A stretch of 64,000 nt of DNA from Branchiostoma belcheri (taxonomy: Eukaryota > Chordata > Leptocardii > Amphioxiformes > Branchiostomatidae), in the NCBI RefSeq assembly GCF_001625305.1, contig NW_017804020.1:2955896-3019895 (forward strand), read 5' to 3'. Below the pieces are notes generated by a model. It was not told the DNA's origin. It searched no databases and saw nothing but the letters and a program-made list of their open reading frames with translations. The position numbers and the translations under genes are program-made. Of the stretch, positions 24,301 to 39,300 are shown one piece after another (within the stretch, counting starts at the first letter, position 1; the number at the start of each line of letters is the position of its first letter).

Positions 24301-27300
24301 AAGAAACAATTAAAGGATGATGAAGGATTACATGTAGTTGGGATGAGATTTAAGTAAGCTAGCAGGTAGATTTGAGATGACACAAGCAATCTTCTCAAGA
24401 AGCATTTTGAATGTAGGGACCTGCTTAATGCTGTGATTTGGACCCCCTGTGCTGTGATTTAGCCACCTACACTGTCTTTCAACCAGTATAGGGATGTGTC
24501 TTTTGGGGGAGAACCCTGTGGCCCTTCATAAATAGTTTAAAATCATTTTAAAGATGACTTTAGAATGAAGGCAAACAGCAGAGGGAAAACAAAACTTTAA
24601 AAATTTTCTCTCAAGAGCAGGAAATATTGTCCAGAGGGTTATGAATGTTAAAAATTTTCAGGGAGAATGCCAGAGCCCCTGCTGTGGTCACGTCTCATGG
24701 AACTCAATTGCCCTTCTATTCCTGACCTCAACGCTGTGAAAAAATTCTCATGAAAAGCATGACACATGATTATTACACAACAGTTGCTCCTTCAGCACCA
24801 AGGACAGCTTCATTATTCCAGGGCTTACATAAGGTATAAGCAACATTAGTTCAAGAATGTTTCATGTCACTTCACAAAAAAAACATATCCTTTCATAAAA
24901 TGTTTTAACGTCTGCATGTACATTGAAAATCAAAGTACACTGCACTATCAGTATGTACAATGTATCTCAATAGTGTGGGGAGTCATTTGAGTCCATCTTG
25001 ATATGCAAATCTTGACCTTCCCCAAGCAGCCAAAATGCAATTAACTAAAGCTTCAGGGGAAGGCATGAACATGATCTGCTGGCTCACTAGAGGGAAGAAA
25101 TCTTCACTAGTGCTCATTACTTTTGTCCACCCATGGGCAGAAACCTTCTGAAACATCATTAGAAACCCTACACCAACAGAGTAAACTTTTCCTTCGTGTG
25201 TTAACGTCTTCTGTTTAAAATATCTCAAAATCTATCTGAAAATTTGGTACACTGTAAAATCTATCTTAATGTCTTAATATACTGTACTGCATAATCTATC
25301 TCAAAAGCTATCTTAAAATCTGGTGTACTGTATAAAAACAATTAACATTATATCTCCTGCCAGTCACTATCTGTCATACTGCCACAAATTTCAAAGTATA
25401 TTTTACTCAACCAATATATTTGATGTCATGTCTTCTCCACCCTTGACATTGAACAGAGAGTTATGGCATGTACAATGTGGCTTTCAAACAATGTGGCCAC
25501 AGGGGATTTGACCTACACGCACCCTTAGGCTTCGTGAACTCAGTTTTCACTACAGTAGACTTGGCCTTGTGCTCCACTTCGCTCGTGTTCACAAGATATT
25601 CCTCTGGTAACTGCCAGAACAATAAATCTGAATCTGTTTTAGGAAAACGGTCGCTAGCTTTGAATACAAATAAAGGCAAGTATTGTGTTGGTTGGTTAGT
25701 CTGCTAAGGTGGTAATCCTTGAGAAATTGGATACAAATTTGTCACAAGAAATGGGAGTTATCTGTTGTAATTACAGTAGATTTACTGTATATCAGTTTAA
25801 AATATAAGCATTGCCTGAGCAAGGAATGAATATAAATGCAAAACTACATGTATTACTTCTTAACTCTGTTGCCTTTTAGAAGTTTCCATGTACAACTACT
25901 TAATTAAAGAATGATCAAATTAGTCTTAATAAATCATCAACCATAGTTGGATATGAATGTACACTAATGTTTGTTGTATAGCTGGCTTGAGGTACAGTCT
26001 CTGTAGTTAATTTTACTGTCCCAAATTGCAGGGCATTTTATGGTGTGGTGTTTGATATGATTGACTGGAACATTGTCAGAAGTCAGGAGTGAGTAATAGT
26101 CCCAGCCTCACGTTTCATCAGCTGTGGGTTAGGTCAGCTCCGGCCTCATCGCGCACCAAATCTCCCAGCCAGACACCCAGCACTGTCCGCAAATTGCCTC
26201 TTAACCAGATTGATACAGCCAATGCGGGAGTCATTCCGCAGTCGCTGTGCCATGCACAACCTGATTACAACATCCCTACCGAACGGCAACACCCCATCAG
26301 TGGCAAATTCCCCAGCATTGATTGCTGTTTGATAAGATAATGTGTAGTCAGTATTGCTAAAGTGCCACACATTGGGCTGAAGAGCTTGAGGTGATTTCTG
26401 TCCTTGGAAATGAGATGCTGCCACAGGTTCTGCTGAAGAATGCTGGTCCCTGTACCGGGGTGAAGGACACATGGTAGCTCCCAGTTAATTACACTGGCCA
26501 CAGGTGTCTTGTTCTTTCATTAGTGGAACCAAGGGGGCTTGTGGAATACTTATAGCATGCCTGGATTCAAATTTTCAAGTCTTAAAAAGTTATACTCACA
26601 ATGTATTCTCTGTATTCTGTAAGATGCAACTTGAAGGCTTGTAGTTCCCATATGGTGACAATGGACATTCTTCATTTGATACAAATTTACAAATTGCCTG
26701 AAGATGGTTTGCAAGCTACTGTTCAAATTTGATGAATAATTCTATGCCAATTTGGAATCTACCAGAATTGATGACAACCACATATTAAAGTGATCAATAT
26801 CAACACTTACAAGTCCAAAAGAAAAGGGTGGGTGTGCGGTATGTATTTTACAATTTTCTTGGCAAATGTCCTAAGATACTATCTAAAAGCAAGACGTACG
26901 CACACCCTGTAAGTGCATTTTGCTGGAAGAGTGACTGATGAGTTCTTTTTTATAAAAGCAGGCTGATAAATCTGTTCCCCAAAGGAAGCAAAATGAACTG
27001 CCGAAAGAGGATGTTCAACATTTCTGATGAAAATCTGGAGTGCCGAGCTTTACATCACACTTGGTTGTCAATCTCATGAGTGCCTAATTTCCCAACTCCT
27101 GCTGAAGCTGTGTACATCACCTGGGACGTCAACGCCTGGCTAGGCGTAATGAATGCCCAACGCTCCCATACCATCCATCAATCCTGACGGTAAATCTAAC
27201 AGTACCGATTAAAGTGGAATTACTGACACCACTACATGTCACATGTTACATACTCATTAAATACGTAGCAAAGATACAATCAGTCACGTTTAATGATATA

Positions 27301-30300
27301 AAATGGGATCACGGACCCCTCGGAAGGAAGTTTCTCCCGATATCGACGGATTTTTACCCTCCATTACCTCCGTTCGAGGGAGCTCTCTAGTAATCCCTGA
27401 TCATTTACCACACCCATGTCGTGTAGAGTGTCTTCCCCGAAAAGAAATCNNNNNNNNNNNNNNNNNNNNCCCGAAAAGAATCTCAGTGCAACCACCAAAG
27501 CACCAATATTCACCAAGCTGTGAAAATTACCCTGCCTTAATTTGCAGATACACTTAAAGACACAAATCAAGGTGACAGCCTGGGTGCAGTCTATTGCAGT
27601 ACTTATTGGGAACGACAATTTTAAAGCTATTAGTAGAGCCCTAACACCAGGTATTACTTTGCTTAATTATACAACGGTGAAGGTGAAACATATATCAAAC
27701 ACATCGCTGTAATCTAATCCACAAGTCTCCTGCACTGGCACCTGCCAGGAATTAGAATAGGCTGGAGCATAAAAGGTTAACGTTGAAGCGGGCTCAACAC
27801 ACAACTATCCACTTAGAAGTTTGTGGCTAGAGTTTTCATCTCTTTAGAATAATGCAGTGCTTACTAATGTAATGATACCATCAGTGGAAATTGAACATTT
27901 AAGATCAATGCAAATCTGGATCTACTTAGAAACCATGCCAGCAAATTGGTCTGTCAATACACATTCATCATAGAACAGGAAGTCTTACAGCCCAAAGGCC
28001 AGAAGGCTTTCTACTTTGTCCTTATTGGTGCCTCTATATGTAGGACTGTGTAAAGAGGTGTAGAGTACATCAAACAGCTATTTTGTTGTAAATCCCAAGG
28101 CAAGACGTCAGGAATGAACATTGTTTGAGAAGGACTTAATGGGATTTTGTTCATCGACCAGCTGTCACTGCAACCATTAATTCATGCCCTGGGAGGAAAA
28201 ATACGAGTCATCACTAATACATTGAGCTACAGGCTATACATATACATACAGGGTAGCAAAGCTGAAGGGATTATGATGAAATTACAACTGCAGTCTATAA
28301 GTGATTCATCAAAACAGTTTTTAATTGCCATGTTCTTGGCTGATTTCTCTACTTCAGATCTTACTATACTTATGATCAGAAAAAGTAGCATGTCTTGTCT
28401 TGTCTTGTCTTGGCCCTACCATAGATGAAAGCTTGCTATGCATCTTGATGCAGTTAAGAGTCAAATTGTGTATTATAATTTGCACAACAGCAAATAAAAT
28501 TATTGAGTCCCCAAGCACCTAGCTACAACATATACCAGCATTGTAGTAACATGAGTATTGAAAGTAGTTGCATTGTTCTCCTATTAAAATTGAGTAATGA
28601 CTTGAATTTGCACAATTGAAATTATGTTATTGTGCTAATATTGATCTATTTCTGAAAGATAGATATCTAACAATCGTGGTGCTATGAAAGAGGGAGTAAA
28701 ATGGTTAGAAAATGGGTCATTGATTGTTCAGTTGGTCAGATCGGTGGGACCATTTGATGTAAATTGTTATCGCACATTTCCACTAGCAAGATTAGCCAAC
28801 CAACAGTCCCAAAGCACTCCATTATTAATATCATTGGTCAGTGCATACACTACCTCAGCTACCCTAACATCTGATGGCTTCTCGTAAAGATTGGAAAATC
28901 AATAAAACTAGGGCGTTTTCAGGCAGAGCTACTCTATAAACACTGGGAGACACACTTGAATAACCTTACGGCCTGATGTTGGTATGTTTTTACCTCAAGA
29001 TGCAATAGTATGATCATCATTGTCATCTTAAAAATATAGTGTAAACTTAATTTTCAAGATAATGAAATTTAAGACAAAACCTCAAAAGTCATGAATGGAC
29101 TTTTTTGTGTGGAGTCTGTTGGGAAAAACTAAGAAAATTCTAAACACAAAACCTGAGAAGACAATTACTATGTAAGTTAATAATCTTAAGATCTTACGAC
29201 AATATATTTTTACCTTTCGCATTTTATCACTGACTAGATTAGAAAACACACAAGGGATTAAAAGGCCTTTTCAAAAACAAAATATGTCAGCCATGAAAAA
29301 GTGATAGGCAGTAGTGTTAGTCAGGGGGTTACTGATTGCAAACGTTGGTTTAACTCAACAGAGGCGGACTGAGACATAGCGGCTCCAGCCTGATTTGCTT
29401 ATCTGTCCTTTCTCGACCATTTGCCAAGCCTATCAGTCCAGCTAGATGACCGAACACTCAAAGTGTGACCTTTAAAGTTTGAATCTGTTCATATACGGGG
29501 AAGGGCATGAAATGCTGAGGCAGAAGCATAGGAAATCGCCATAAATTTCTTCAGGTTCTCAGTGTACAGATGCTTTAAACAAGCTTTTGAAATCCAAACT
29601 GTCTTCAAATATATGCCAAACAGTAACATAACTCTAGCCATAGACACTAATCAAAAGAACTCAGTTAAAACTACAGGTTTTAGAAAGGAAATAAACAAGA
29701 AACTCTTTTTCAAATCTTTAGGATGGAACTAATACATGCTACACGGTTTTCAGCACCAGGGACAGCAACAATTATAATGCAAAAATGACCAATAACAGAC
29801 AATTACAAAACTTTTCAACTCAAGAAAACTGTTACCAGCATAAATTTTATGCCAAATGTCGAGAATACATTTAATGCCAAGCCTTATTTTTAATTCCAAG
29901 ATTCTCCAAGGCTAGCCTTAGGTCTGAATTAAACCTCAGATGAAGGTCTTGCCCTTTTGGAAGCAACTGACCCATTCCAGTTCTGCAGGACTAAGTAGGC
30001 AACAACTTGAGGGAGGTGGAATCAAGTTGTCAGGGCAGTGACACTGTGACAAAGGAGCAGGATTTGAGGCGACAGCTGATATGAAGGGTGAGATTACCAG
30101 GATCAGTTGCCTCAGGTTTCCCTCTGTCGTATGACCTTCTCCATCCATTAGAAGGTCGATCTTATTTCAATACGTACTGAATCAAGTTTCTGCCTGAAGA
30201 CTGCAAGACGAGGTGACGAGATAACCCCATAGACTTGTGTGTAGCCCACTTTCATGTTAACACTACAGACATTTCTGATCAAAGTAAGGATTGGCATTGT

Positions 30301-33300
30301 GTACACAGTATACAAATTTGTAAACTCAAGATACTGATTGAATATCTGATGATGGTATCTGCTTGAAAGACGTTTCAAAAAATAACTAAGAAATAGCACT
30401 GAAAAGATCTGAGCCATTTGTATCCCACCACATCATCATACACCTACATAACAAAATCAATCTGGTCATATTTCTTTTCCACCCATTTGTGGACAAACTG
30501 TAATATGTTTTCTTGTCTTTTCAAAAAACGACTCTACAAGACATAATTTGCACAAGTAAGATACATGAGTGGGATGTAATAATTCACTACTGGGTGTTTT
30601 CTCAGATGAATTGTGTACCATCCTACATGTAGGTCTGAGGCACCTCGAATGACGTAAGAAGGAGGGTCTCATCTCAACAGACTCCCATTACCGACATTTC
30701 CTCCCAGGCTCAGCGCCGGATTACCGGTTATGGCTTTTACGACCGCAGCTATCTGGCTGCTGTCTCAGACGATACTCGCAATGGCGCAACAATCACATTA
30801 ACAGACTGTGCACTCTGTTTTTATGACTGCTACGTCATGGGGTCTTTCAGTACAGTTAGAGGCTCAGCAGGATAGATTTAATGCAATACTGGAAGAACTG
30901 ACTTGGTGTGGTCCTTGTTTATTGCCCGAGTGTAGGTATGTGTCCCATTATTATAGGTTACCACTCGATCAACGGCTTTGGCCACCGGGCAAATGTGAGA
31001 CATTATGTGCAGTACACAAATTATATCTGCAAGTGTTCCATATGTATGGGAAGGCATCTGCATATACAGTATATCTCAATGCTGGACTTCACAACTCATG
31101 ATCTGTATGTACCACAGATGTGTGCAGAATTACTTGACTGCTCAAAGTCTGTCACCTACCACATGGGACAGTCATGCACAAACCTGATCATCACTTTGCA
31201 ACTCAAAAACAGACAAACAAATGGGAAGGCATAAAAGATGCGTGACAATGGCTGAATAACAATCAGCAAAACTGCATTCATAACTGCCTGAGTTATTCCG
31301 TCTAGGAACCAACCGAGACCAATAAAAATGTAACCTCTTTTGTGAAGGTAACAAAAACATATTGAATGACCTTGGTTCACATCCCCATGGCTTACTTTTT
31401 TGTTTCATTTGACTTCTTTTCTACTCTCTAATGAGCCAGAAAGGTTCAGTGCAGCTTTCTGCATATCCCACAGGACAAAAGAAGAGGAACGCTAAGAGAC
31501 ATGTCCTTAGGCAATATGCAGCAGCCCTGAAAATACATGCTGATGTCAAGATGAAAGCTATGTCCTCATGGACGGTGGGTATGTACTTGGGAGTAAGGCT
31601 GAATGCTAATGAGTATCATGCCAAGTACAAGTTTACAGCTACATGCAGACTTTGTAGTTTGTTAATTATTCATTTATTTATGAAGATTTACCACATTTGT
31701 GGAAGGATTAACATAACAGGTGATTATCACCTCTTCAAGATGTCAAACCTGAGACCAGACTATAAGGTTTGTACCACTCACACCAGGGAGGTCCCCTACT
31801 GTTTTCGATAAGTGTGATAGATTCTTTAACATGGATGGGGTGTGGCTCTCCCAAACACTCCATTTAACGTCCTATCCGAGGGACGTCCCTAACCGAAGGT
31901 AGGTACTCATTTACAGTTAAGAGAGGAAAGTCGTGTAAAGTGCCTTTCCCAGGGGCGCAAGATCAGAGGCATGGGTAGGATTCGAACCCGGGACCTCTTG
32001 GGTCTGAGCCAAACACTCTACTGTTACCCCATACGACCCCAGAGGTTGTGTGGCATAAAAATTTGCTTTATTTATCAACTGAACTTAGACAACTGAACTT
32101 TAAAGTGAACTAAAACTTTAAAAAGTGGACAAAGCTTAGACTTTGCTGATATCATGTTAGACAAATGAACTTTAGAAAGTGTACAATGATTTGTTATATA
32201 ACTGTCTTTTATCAAATGAGATTTAGTTGGAATCTGTTGAAAGTCTAAGTGATTGTAGTAGTAATACAGCATAAATTTCGCATAATATCAATTGAGGAGT
32301 AAGGAAAGTTAGAATTTGAAAGGTAACCACCTTAAAACTTTTAGTTGCTACGTACACCTATACTACTTTCCAGTGGTGAATGCCCAACTCCCAGTTATAG
32401 ATTCCATCCTCGATGTCTTACACATTGCCTACTTTTCCATCTTATATTTAATGGCCATGGCTTCCGCTGGTACATTTGTAGTTTGAGCAATGATATTCCA
32501 CCAATCTTGTCAAAGTCTCAGGAACACTCTCTGACATTTACTTCCATCAGTTTGAAAATGAGCATGTGAGCTCTCTAAGTGCAGCAACCATCGGTAAGGA
32601 TATAGAGCACCAGTAAAAGGATTTATATAACGTAGAAGGGAAAAGCTTGCCATGATTTGGTTAGAGTCCCTACCGTCATTCTGGAACAGAGCACTTAAGC
32701 TAAAGCTCTGCACACACAATCACATGGAATATCTCTTGTCAATTCTAGTGTTTCTGCTTCACAGTAGTGATTGCTTTTATGCCTAAAAATAGGCAAGACA
32801 TTGAAGATCAACACTAGTGAGGCGAGAAGAACAGTTCTAGTTATCTGTTATATATGGCGTGTGGCAGTAATGGGTACCGTATGATTCACTGAATGGTTTT
32901 TCTGTCTCTGACTGTTGTTTTCATGTATTCTCTTGCTGTAACAAGCATACCGGTAGTATGCATACAGCACAATGTACTTGTGGCTGAGCAACCTATCATA
33001 CAAAGCCCTAAGGATGCAATGTATCAGACAAGCAATGCTGCATTGAATGAGTCACTGCAGATGATTTGTGGAAGCTCTGCTCCATGCTAGCATTTTCTAG
33101 CAAAGCTTTGTCTTTACATTCAATGGTCCAAGATACAAAGAAAAATTTGGGACAGCTTGCACATTTTATCTCCATTTGCCCCAGAGTGAGCAGTCAACTT
33201 ATGGCTCCACTGATAAAAGCACAAAAGTAGTCATACATATTTCCGCCTGTAATGTATCCTAGGGAAGTTATCTATAAATCTCCCATCTGCTCCTTTGTAC

Positions 33301-36300
33301 GAGGCAGGTAAGGGGTATTCTTTCCTTGGGAGAAGAAAAGAAGTAATTTTTCATACTTTCCATGGGATTTAAGTTAATGGTCCATCAATAATTCAGTAAT
33401 GCCTCAAAGTATGGAATCTAAAAATTTTTTCCGTCATCTACGATATACACGTTCTTTTTTCTCCTTAAGCTAGGACGTTCTCTTATGACTGTGGCCCTGA
33501 CACTGTAGAGAGTTACAATAGCATTTTTCACAATGACAACACACACATTCGCACATTATAGGACATATTATCTGATGCTCTTGAGAACGCCATGCTTTGT
33601 ACATGTCGTACATAATGGCATTATGGCCCATTGTCCCTCTAGGAGACCGGTTTTTCAAACATTTGCCAGTGTAACTGATTTTATGCATACGTCATGTACA
33701 CAGATATCATCAAATTCCCCTACTAATAACACAGCATCAGTGACATCAACCAGTTTGCAGACTCCAGACATTTACGCAACCAATAAACTTGTTGCCTCCA
33801 GAAGCAAATTAGGACCTCAGACCGAACTTCAATCTGGCGGCAGAATCACCCGTATTGAAACACGCGAGGGGAACCCTCGGGGGAGCTTTGTACACGGAGG
33901 AGAGATAATTACATTCTGGTGATGACAATGAGGTGGAGATGGGGCAGGCTCCTCTGCCTTAACCATCCCTGATAGCAGCAGAACTAGTTATCACACCGAA
34001 TGCCCCGGAGAGTCCCGATAATCATCACATACAGAGGGCCTTTGTTAACCTTATTTTCAGAAGTTTGAATGAGATTTTGTGATTTCAGGACTCAGCAAAG
34101 TCTCAAGAAGTTTTCTTGACCTAATCACTGAGATTGTAAAATTGTATTTGATGATTTGACATATTGTGGTTAGAAGGCTGGTATTGGCTGTGGTACTGAA
34201 ACTGATATTGATTGTTGGACTGAAAACTGTAATTGGCTTTAGATGTGAAGGCTGGTATTCATCATGGGACTGAAAACGGGTCTTGGCCCTGGTACTGAAA
34301 TGCATGCTGCTGTTTGCTTGAGTGACGATGGTCCTTATTCTGCCGTCGTGAATTTCCGTCAAACAGCATGACTATTCCATACTTCTAGAGACAAACTATG
34401 AGGCCTGGGGCAGTTTATGTAGCTCTTGAACCATCCTGTCATTTTACTGTATTTAATATTGGTTAAATCTTTGGTTTATATATTGGGATAATGAGAAAAC
34501 ACTACAGAATGTACATTTTACATTATAATGCTACTGAGCCAACTGTGCTGCAATGCTACATTTGCATATGGTTGCCCCATTCCTAAGCTGAAACATATGC
34601 TGCTAGATTAGATTTGACTGTAAGGATATAATTACCTGTGTTGCCTGAACCTGTAATTTGCAGCCCTTATCCCTGATTTACACATCTCTTTCTCTTGTGC
34701 AGGTTCTGTGCATCTATATTTCATTCCACATCTGTTATCAGTAGTTACAACCTAGGTATGTTATTCAAGAAACTACATGTACAAGAATTTCTGTAACAAC
34801 ACTTCTTCCTACTTTCTTGTCCATTTTTTACACAAAATGTGAAACATTTCTGAAGCAGCTATAAATGCAAGCATCCATATCATAGCGTTTCCTCAGAATG
34901 TCCAAGGGTTGCCTTGTAACTAACTGCAACCTTTCAATAAAGCTATGGTGCCACAGTGCAACGTTGCCAATTTGCCAAGTGAGCAGAACAGTTACCACAG
35001 CAGATGGCGAATCCAAGTGTTATTGGATACTCGATAATGACTTTTCGGTCATACCATCAACTCTCGTAATGTACCCTGCAACGGGTTGTCGTTATAACCT
35101 CATTTGACCTTGAGGATACAATACGAGAGTAGAAAAAATACTCTCTACGACGTAGATAGTAAATCCTAGGGCCCTTCGGCATTTTAGTGTGCTGTGATTT
35201 CATCGCATTTCCACCGTCGTAAAATACTCCTGCTTGCCCAACTGTAAAATTACTGGCAAATTATAAAGCCAGCGTTGGGATCTTGACTGCTGAAGATCTC
35301 ATAAACTTGCACAACGAAAGGCATGATTGTACCCGGGGGTCTCTTTTCATAACTGGTAAAAAACATAAAGGGAAATCCCCAGGTCTGGTTGGATCAAGCT
35401 CTGTGCAATATCTGATCATTCTGCTCTGAGCCTCGGTCATACTCAATTCTACATGCAGCAGTATGTCCAGTGTACGGACATACATATACACTGTACAAGA
35501 GGTAACAGAAAGGAGCTGCCAAAACAACCCACCCACTATTTCAGACTCTCTGTTCAAAATGCCAGTCATGAAAATACCACCGTTAGCCATATCATGTCAA
35601 TCCAATTGTTCACAGTCTTTCCCTGAAATTTCTTCCACAAGTAAAAGTACCAAAAACAAGGACATGGTGGCTCATGAAGTGTTACAAGGTTTACTAAGGT
35701 CGAAGGCTGGTAACTCATGCAAGTGTTGATAACAAATGGTATTTTAAGAAGAAACATTCTTTTTTAGGCTTAAAGGTGGACATGAAAGATTTTTTTATTG
35801 AGCTACATGCAAGCAGTCCGCATTTGGCTTGAGAACTGTGACAGAACAGAGAGGGTATTGCAAAGCACACGATGTTTACATGTACTAGTAATAGGAAGGA
35901 CCTCTACTTGAATGTGTATTTATCCTGCTTGAATCTGTGTCTTCCTAAGACTTGAATCTGTGTCTTGCTAAGACTTAGCCATGAAACAATTACTGCCTTA
36001 AATCCACCCCTACTTTGTTAAATGAGTAATAAAAGTGATAAAACAGACTTATGGTACATTCCTTTCCAAGTCAATGAACATTGACACCCGGCTTAATGAA
36101 ATTGCAGTAAAGCTGTGAAGGAATTGTGAAATATTGCGTGAATAATATGACATTAATCTCCAAGAAGATTCACTTCCTTCTGCATTTCCATTTAGATTGC
36201 TTTTCCAATAACAAATGTCAACTTCTTAAGATCGAGGACACTTGAGATGGAAATATGGCACAAGATGTTAGGATTAGACTCGGGTTCCCACTATGTATAA

Positions 36301-39300
36301 TTATATAGTTCACAACTTTACGCAAATGAACCATTGAAAACTTTTATGGATAAAAGTAAAGTAAGAGTTGAGTATGTGCGTCATGCAAACCATAAAAGCA
36401 ATTTGTCAACACTTATTACTGCCAATCTAATGTGATTTTACTACATTTCGTACTGACTTCCATGGAAGGAGGGGTACTTAAAAAGCATTACTGTGATGTA
36501 AAATACAATCATTATGGTACAAATTTGTGCATTATTTTATATGGTGTTGCTTCAGTGATTGAAGTACATGTGTGCCAAAAGATTGACAAATTTGCAACCT
36601 ACATTTGTAGAGTGACAAATTACAACACTGTTGGCTTCTGAGCAACAGCATATTTCAACCTTTTACTTATAACTCTTAAACTTTATGATACTTTTAAATT
36701 TGTAATTATTTTTAAAGAAAAGTCAATTCATTCATATGTTGGACTATAGGAATGAATCCACTCTACTTTATACTTCGTATTTACTTCGTTATAATTCTTT
36801 CAGCAGCATCAATTCAATAAATTTCAGAGATAAGGCGCCTTCCATGATATTGATTTCCTCCTGTCCTCATCGGTAAGAGAAAATATCACCCGACCTTGAT
36901 GATGTGACCTCTACGGACACAGCCCACTAAGTTTTACAAGGAAGTCAAATTGACTGAAAAAAGATGGATGCCCGTGGCCTCCGTGATATCCAGCCTGACA
37001 TGGCAAGGTGCAGCTTTTGTGCTACTTCGTGCTAAGCCCTGATGTGATACCGGTTCTGTGAGATTACGTGTTTACAGCATCAAGATCCATCGGGGGATTC
37101 AAGTATTTTGCAGGGCGGAGTCCTTGGGTAATGAAATCCCAGCTGGACTGTATAAATATATGCAGAAGTGGCTGGAAGTCACGCAACATGCAAACATTAC
37201 CGGGCTACCCTCCACAGAGCAATCACTGATCCTCATCTTCTTTGATCCCTAACAAGTACACTTCTGCATTGTTTATGCCTTCAATCTGAAAGGTAATATT
37301 CATGGGGGGACGTTGAAAAGGTCCATTCCTGTGGGCATGATGAAGGTTCTGTCCTGGAAACCTAGTTTCAGGGACATTGGTCTCAATATTACTCCGCTGT
37401 AGGTATCTGATTGGTGCAGATTACTGACGGTTCCAACTGTTATCATATGGCCTTTCTCAACTGTAGGACTAATAACAGTGTTCTCACCTTGGCATGACCT
37501 TCATATTAGTACATGAAGTAAAAAAAATAATAGTATGCACCTCCCACTTATAGTAGTGCTGATCCTTAACTACTAATGGCTTGATAAGACTGGAGTGTGG
37601 GGCTGCTGGGGCAGATACAGTTTGTAGATGCACAGTCTACATTTTTGAGGGGTTGTATCCATCATCTTATAATCTTTAAAAGCAAATAAAGAAATGGTTA
37701 TATAGGGCAGCTCCTGCATGGCACATTTTATCATAATAATACTATAAATTTGCATTGCTGTATCAAACACTTTGACTGTAATGGTGCTCTATAATATAAG
37801 TTGTGCTATGAAATATACATTTCTATACTTAGCACAGTATAATAACCGAAGGGTGAGAATTTTATCATGTTAAGCAGATCCATGTGTGCAATTTGTAAAA
37901 TGTCAGATACAGGGCTGGGAAAAAGAAATAGTATTTTTTTAAGTCAAGCTATTTTTCAGTATTGATTATGTATGCAGCTCACATTGCAGTCACTTAGTGC
38001 TACCAGTCTCCCGAGCAATCCTTCAAAACATCATCATCTGTCTATAATGTACTCTTCAATGGTGCATACATTTCAAGTCCAATTCAAGTCAGCCAGATAT
38101 GGCTAATGCACAGCTTAGAAGCTTTATCATCTTGGAAGTCATGCAAAGCCTGCCACATTTTCTTCGCTTTTGGTATTCAGAAAACAGAAGTGAAACTGAA
38201 TACTTAACATATAGTGTATGGAACTAACTTTTAACAGTATGGCCTGTTCTTGAAATGTTGCTTTGAGGTAAAATGAACCATTCCTTTTATAGAGAAGAGT
38301 ATACATTTTGTACTTAATGTTGATTTGAAAGCTCTTTGTCGACTTAAATATCATCTTAAATATCTTTAGTTTGGGGTGCGTATTTGCGTCTATGTGTTAA
38401 ACTACTTAGTTATGATATTACATGTATGTACATTAACCTATATCCTGGCTTTCATTTCTAGTGAGGAGTGAATGCATAAAAATCCAGAACAGCACACATC
38501 AACATTTTCATTTCTTCTGGCAAGGAACAAATTTTCTTTACAGTGGCATAATGAAATGGAACCAAGGTTGATAGATAGCAATTTGCTTCCATACCTTTGA
38601 GATTAGATGTTGATGAAGGATGCACATCAGGTTGATGAAGAGATCGTATGTAGACACATCAGGAATCACGAATTGTTATCAGCACATGCAGAAAAGGGGG
38701 AAAAAGAGAAAACAATTTTGTAAACAAACATGTAAATTATTAACATAATTGCAACATAGAAAGCAATGAAAATTTGTAATTCTGTTCATGTACATGTATG
38801 TTTGCAACCACTATTTTACTAATTCTACAGAATCTCTTGAAGTTAAATACCTAAATGTTAATTTAGGGTTATCCTTGAAAGGTAAAAACTAGTAGATAGA
38901 GGGCTAAATCATCGGGTTTTAACATGGCTGTCACATACTGTTATTAGATAGATGTACAATGTATGACTGCTTCACAATGGTCAGAACCCATGCCAAGTTT
39001 TGAAGTCCCCATTATTTCATGCTGAGAATAATCCACCCAAATGGCCATTTCCATGGTTCAAGGAGAAATTTCCATCAGAATAGGCATAAAGTGAGGTTCA
39101 CGCTGACTTTCCCCTGATGTATCGCCAGACAGTCATAAAACATGCTAACATTCAAAGCCCTGGGCTTCTCACTCCCAAGACAAGCTTTAAGGCTAATAGG
39201 AACGTCAGGTTATTCTTCCTACATGCACATGTAAAGCACAAGACGAATGGCAACATCTACACAAGCTATTCACCATTCTACCAGCCCATTACGACCTGTG

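Noticed and set aside
31431..31811. 126-codon plus-strand frame
   Set aside because: Its 3' part runs into SINE copy 2, so part of it is repeat sequence read antisense.
33533..33922. 129-codon plus-strand frame
   Set aside because: No motif, and antisense to the ERC transcript. It overlaps a CpG-richer noncoding block.
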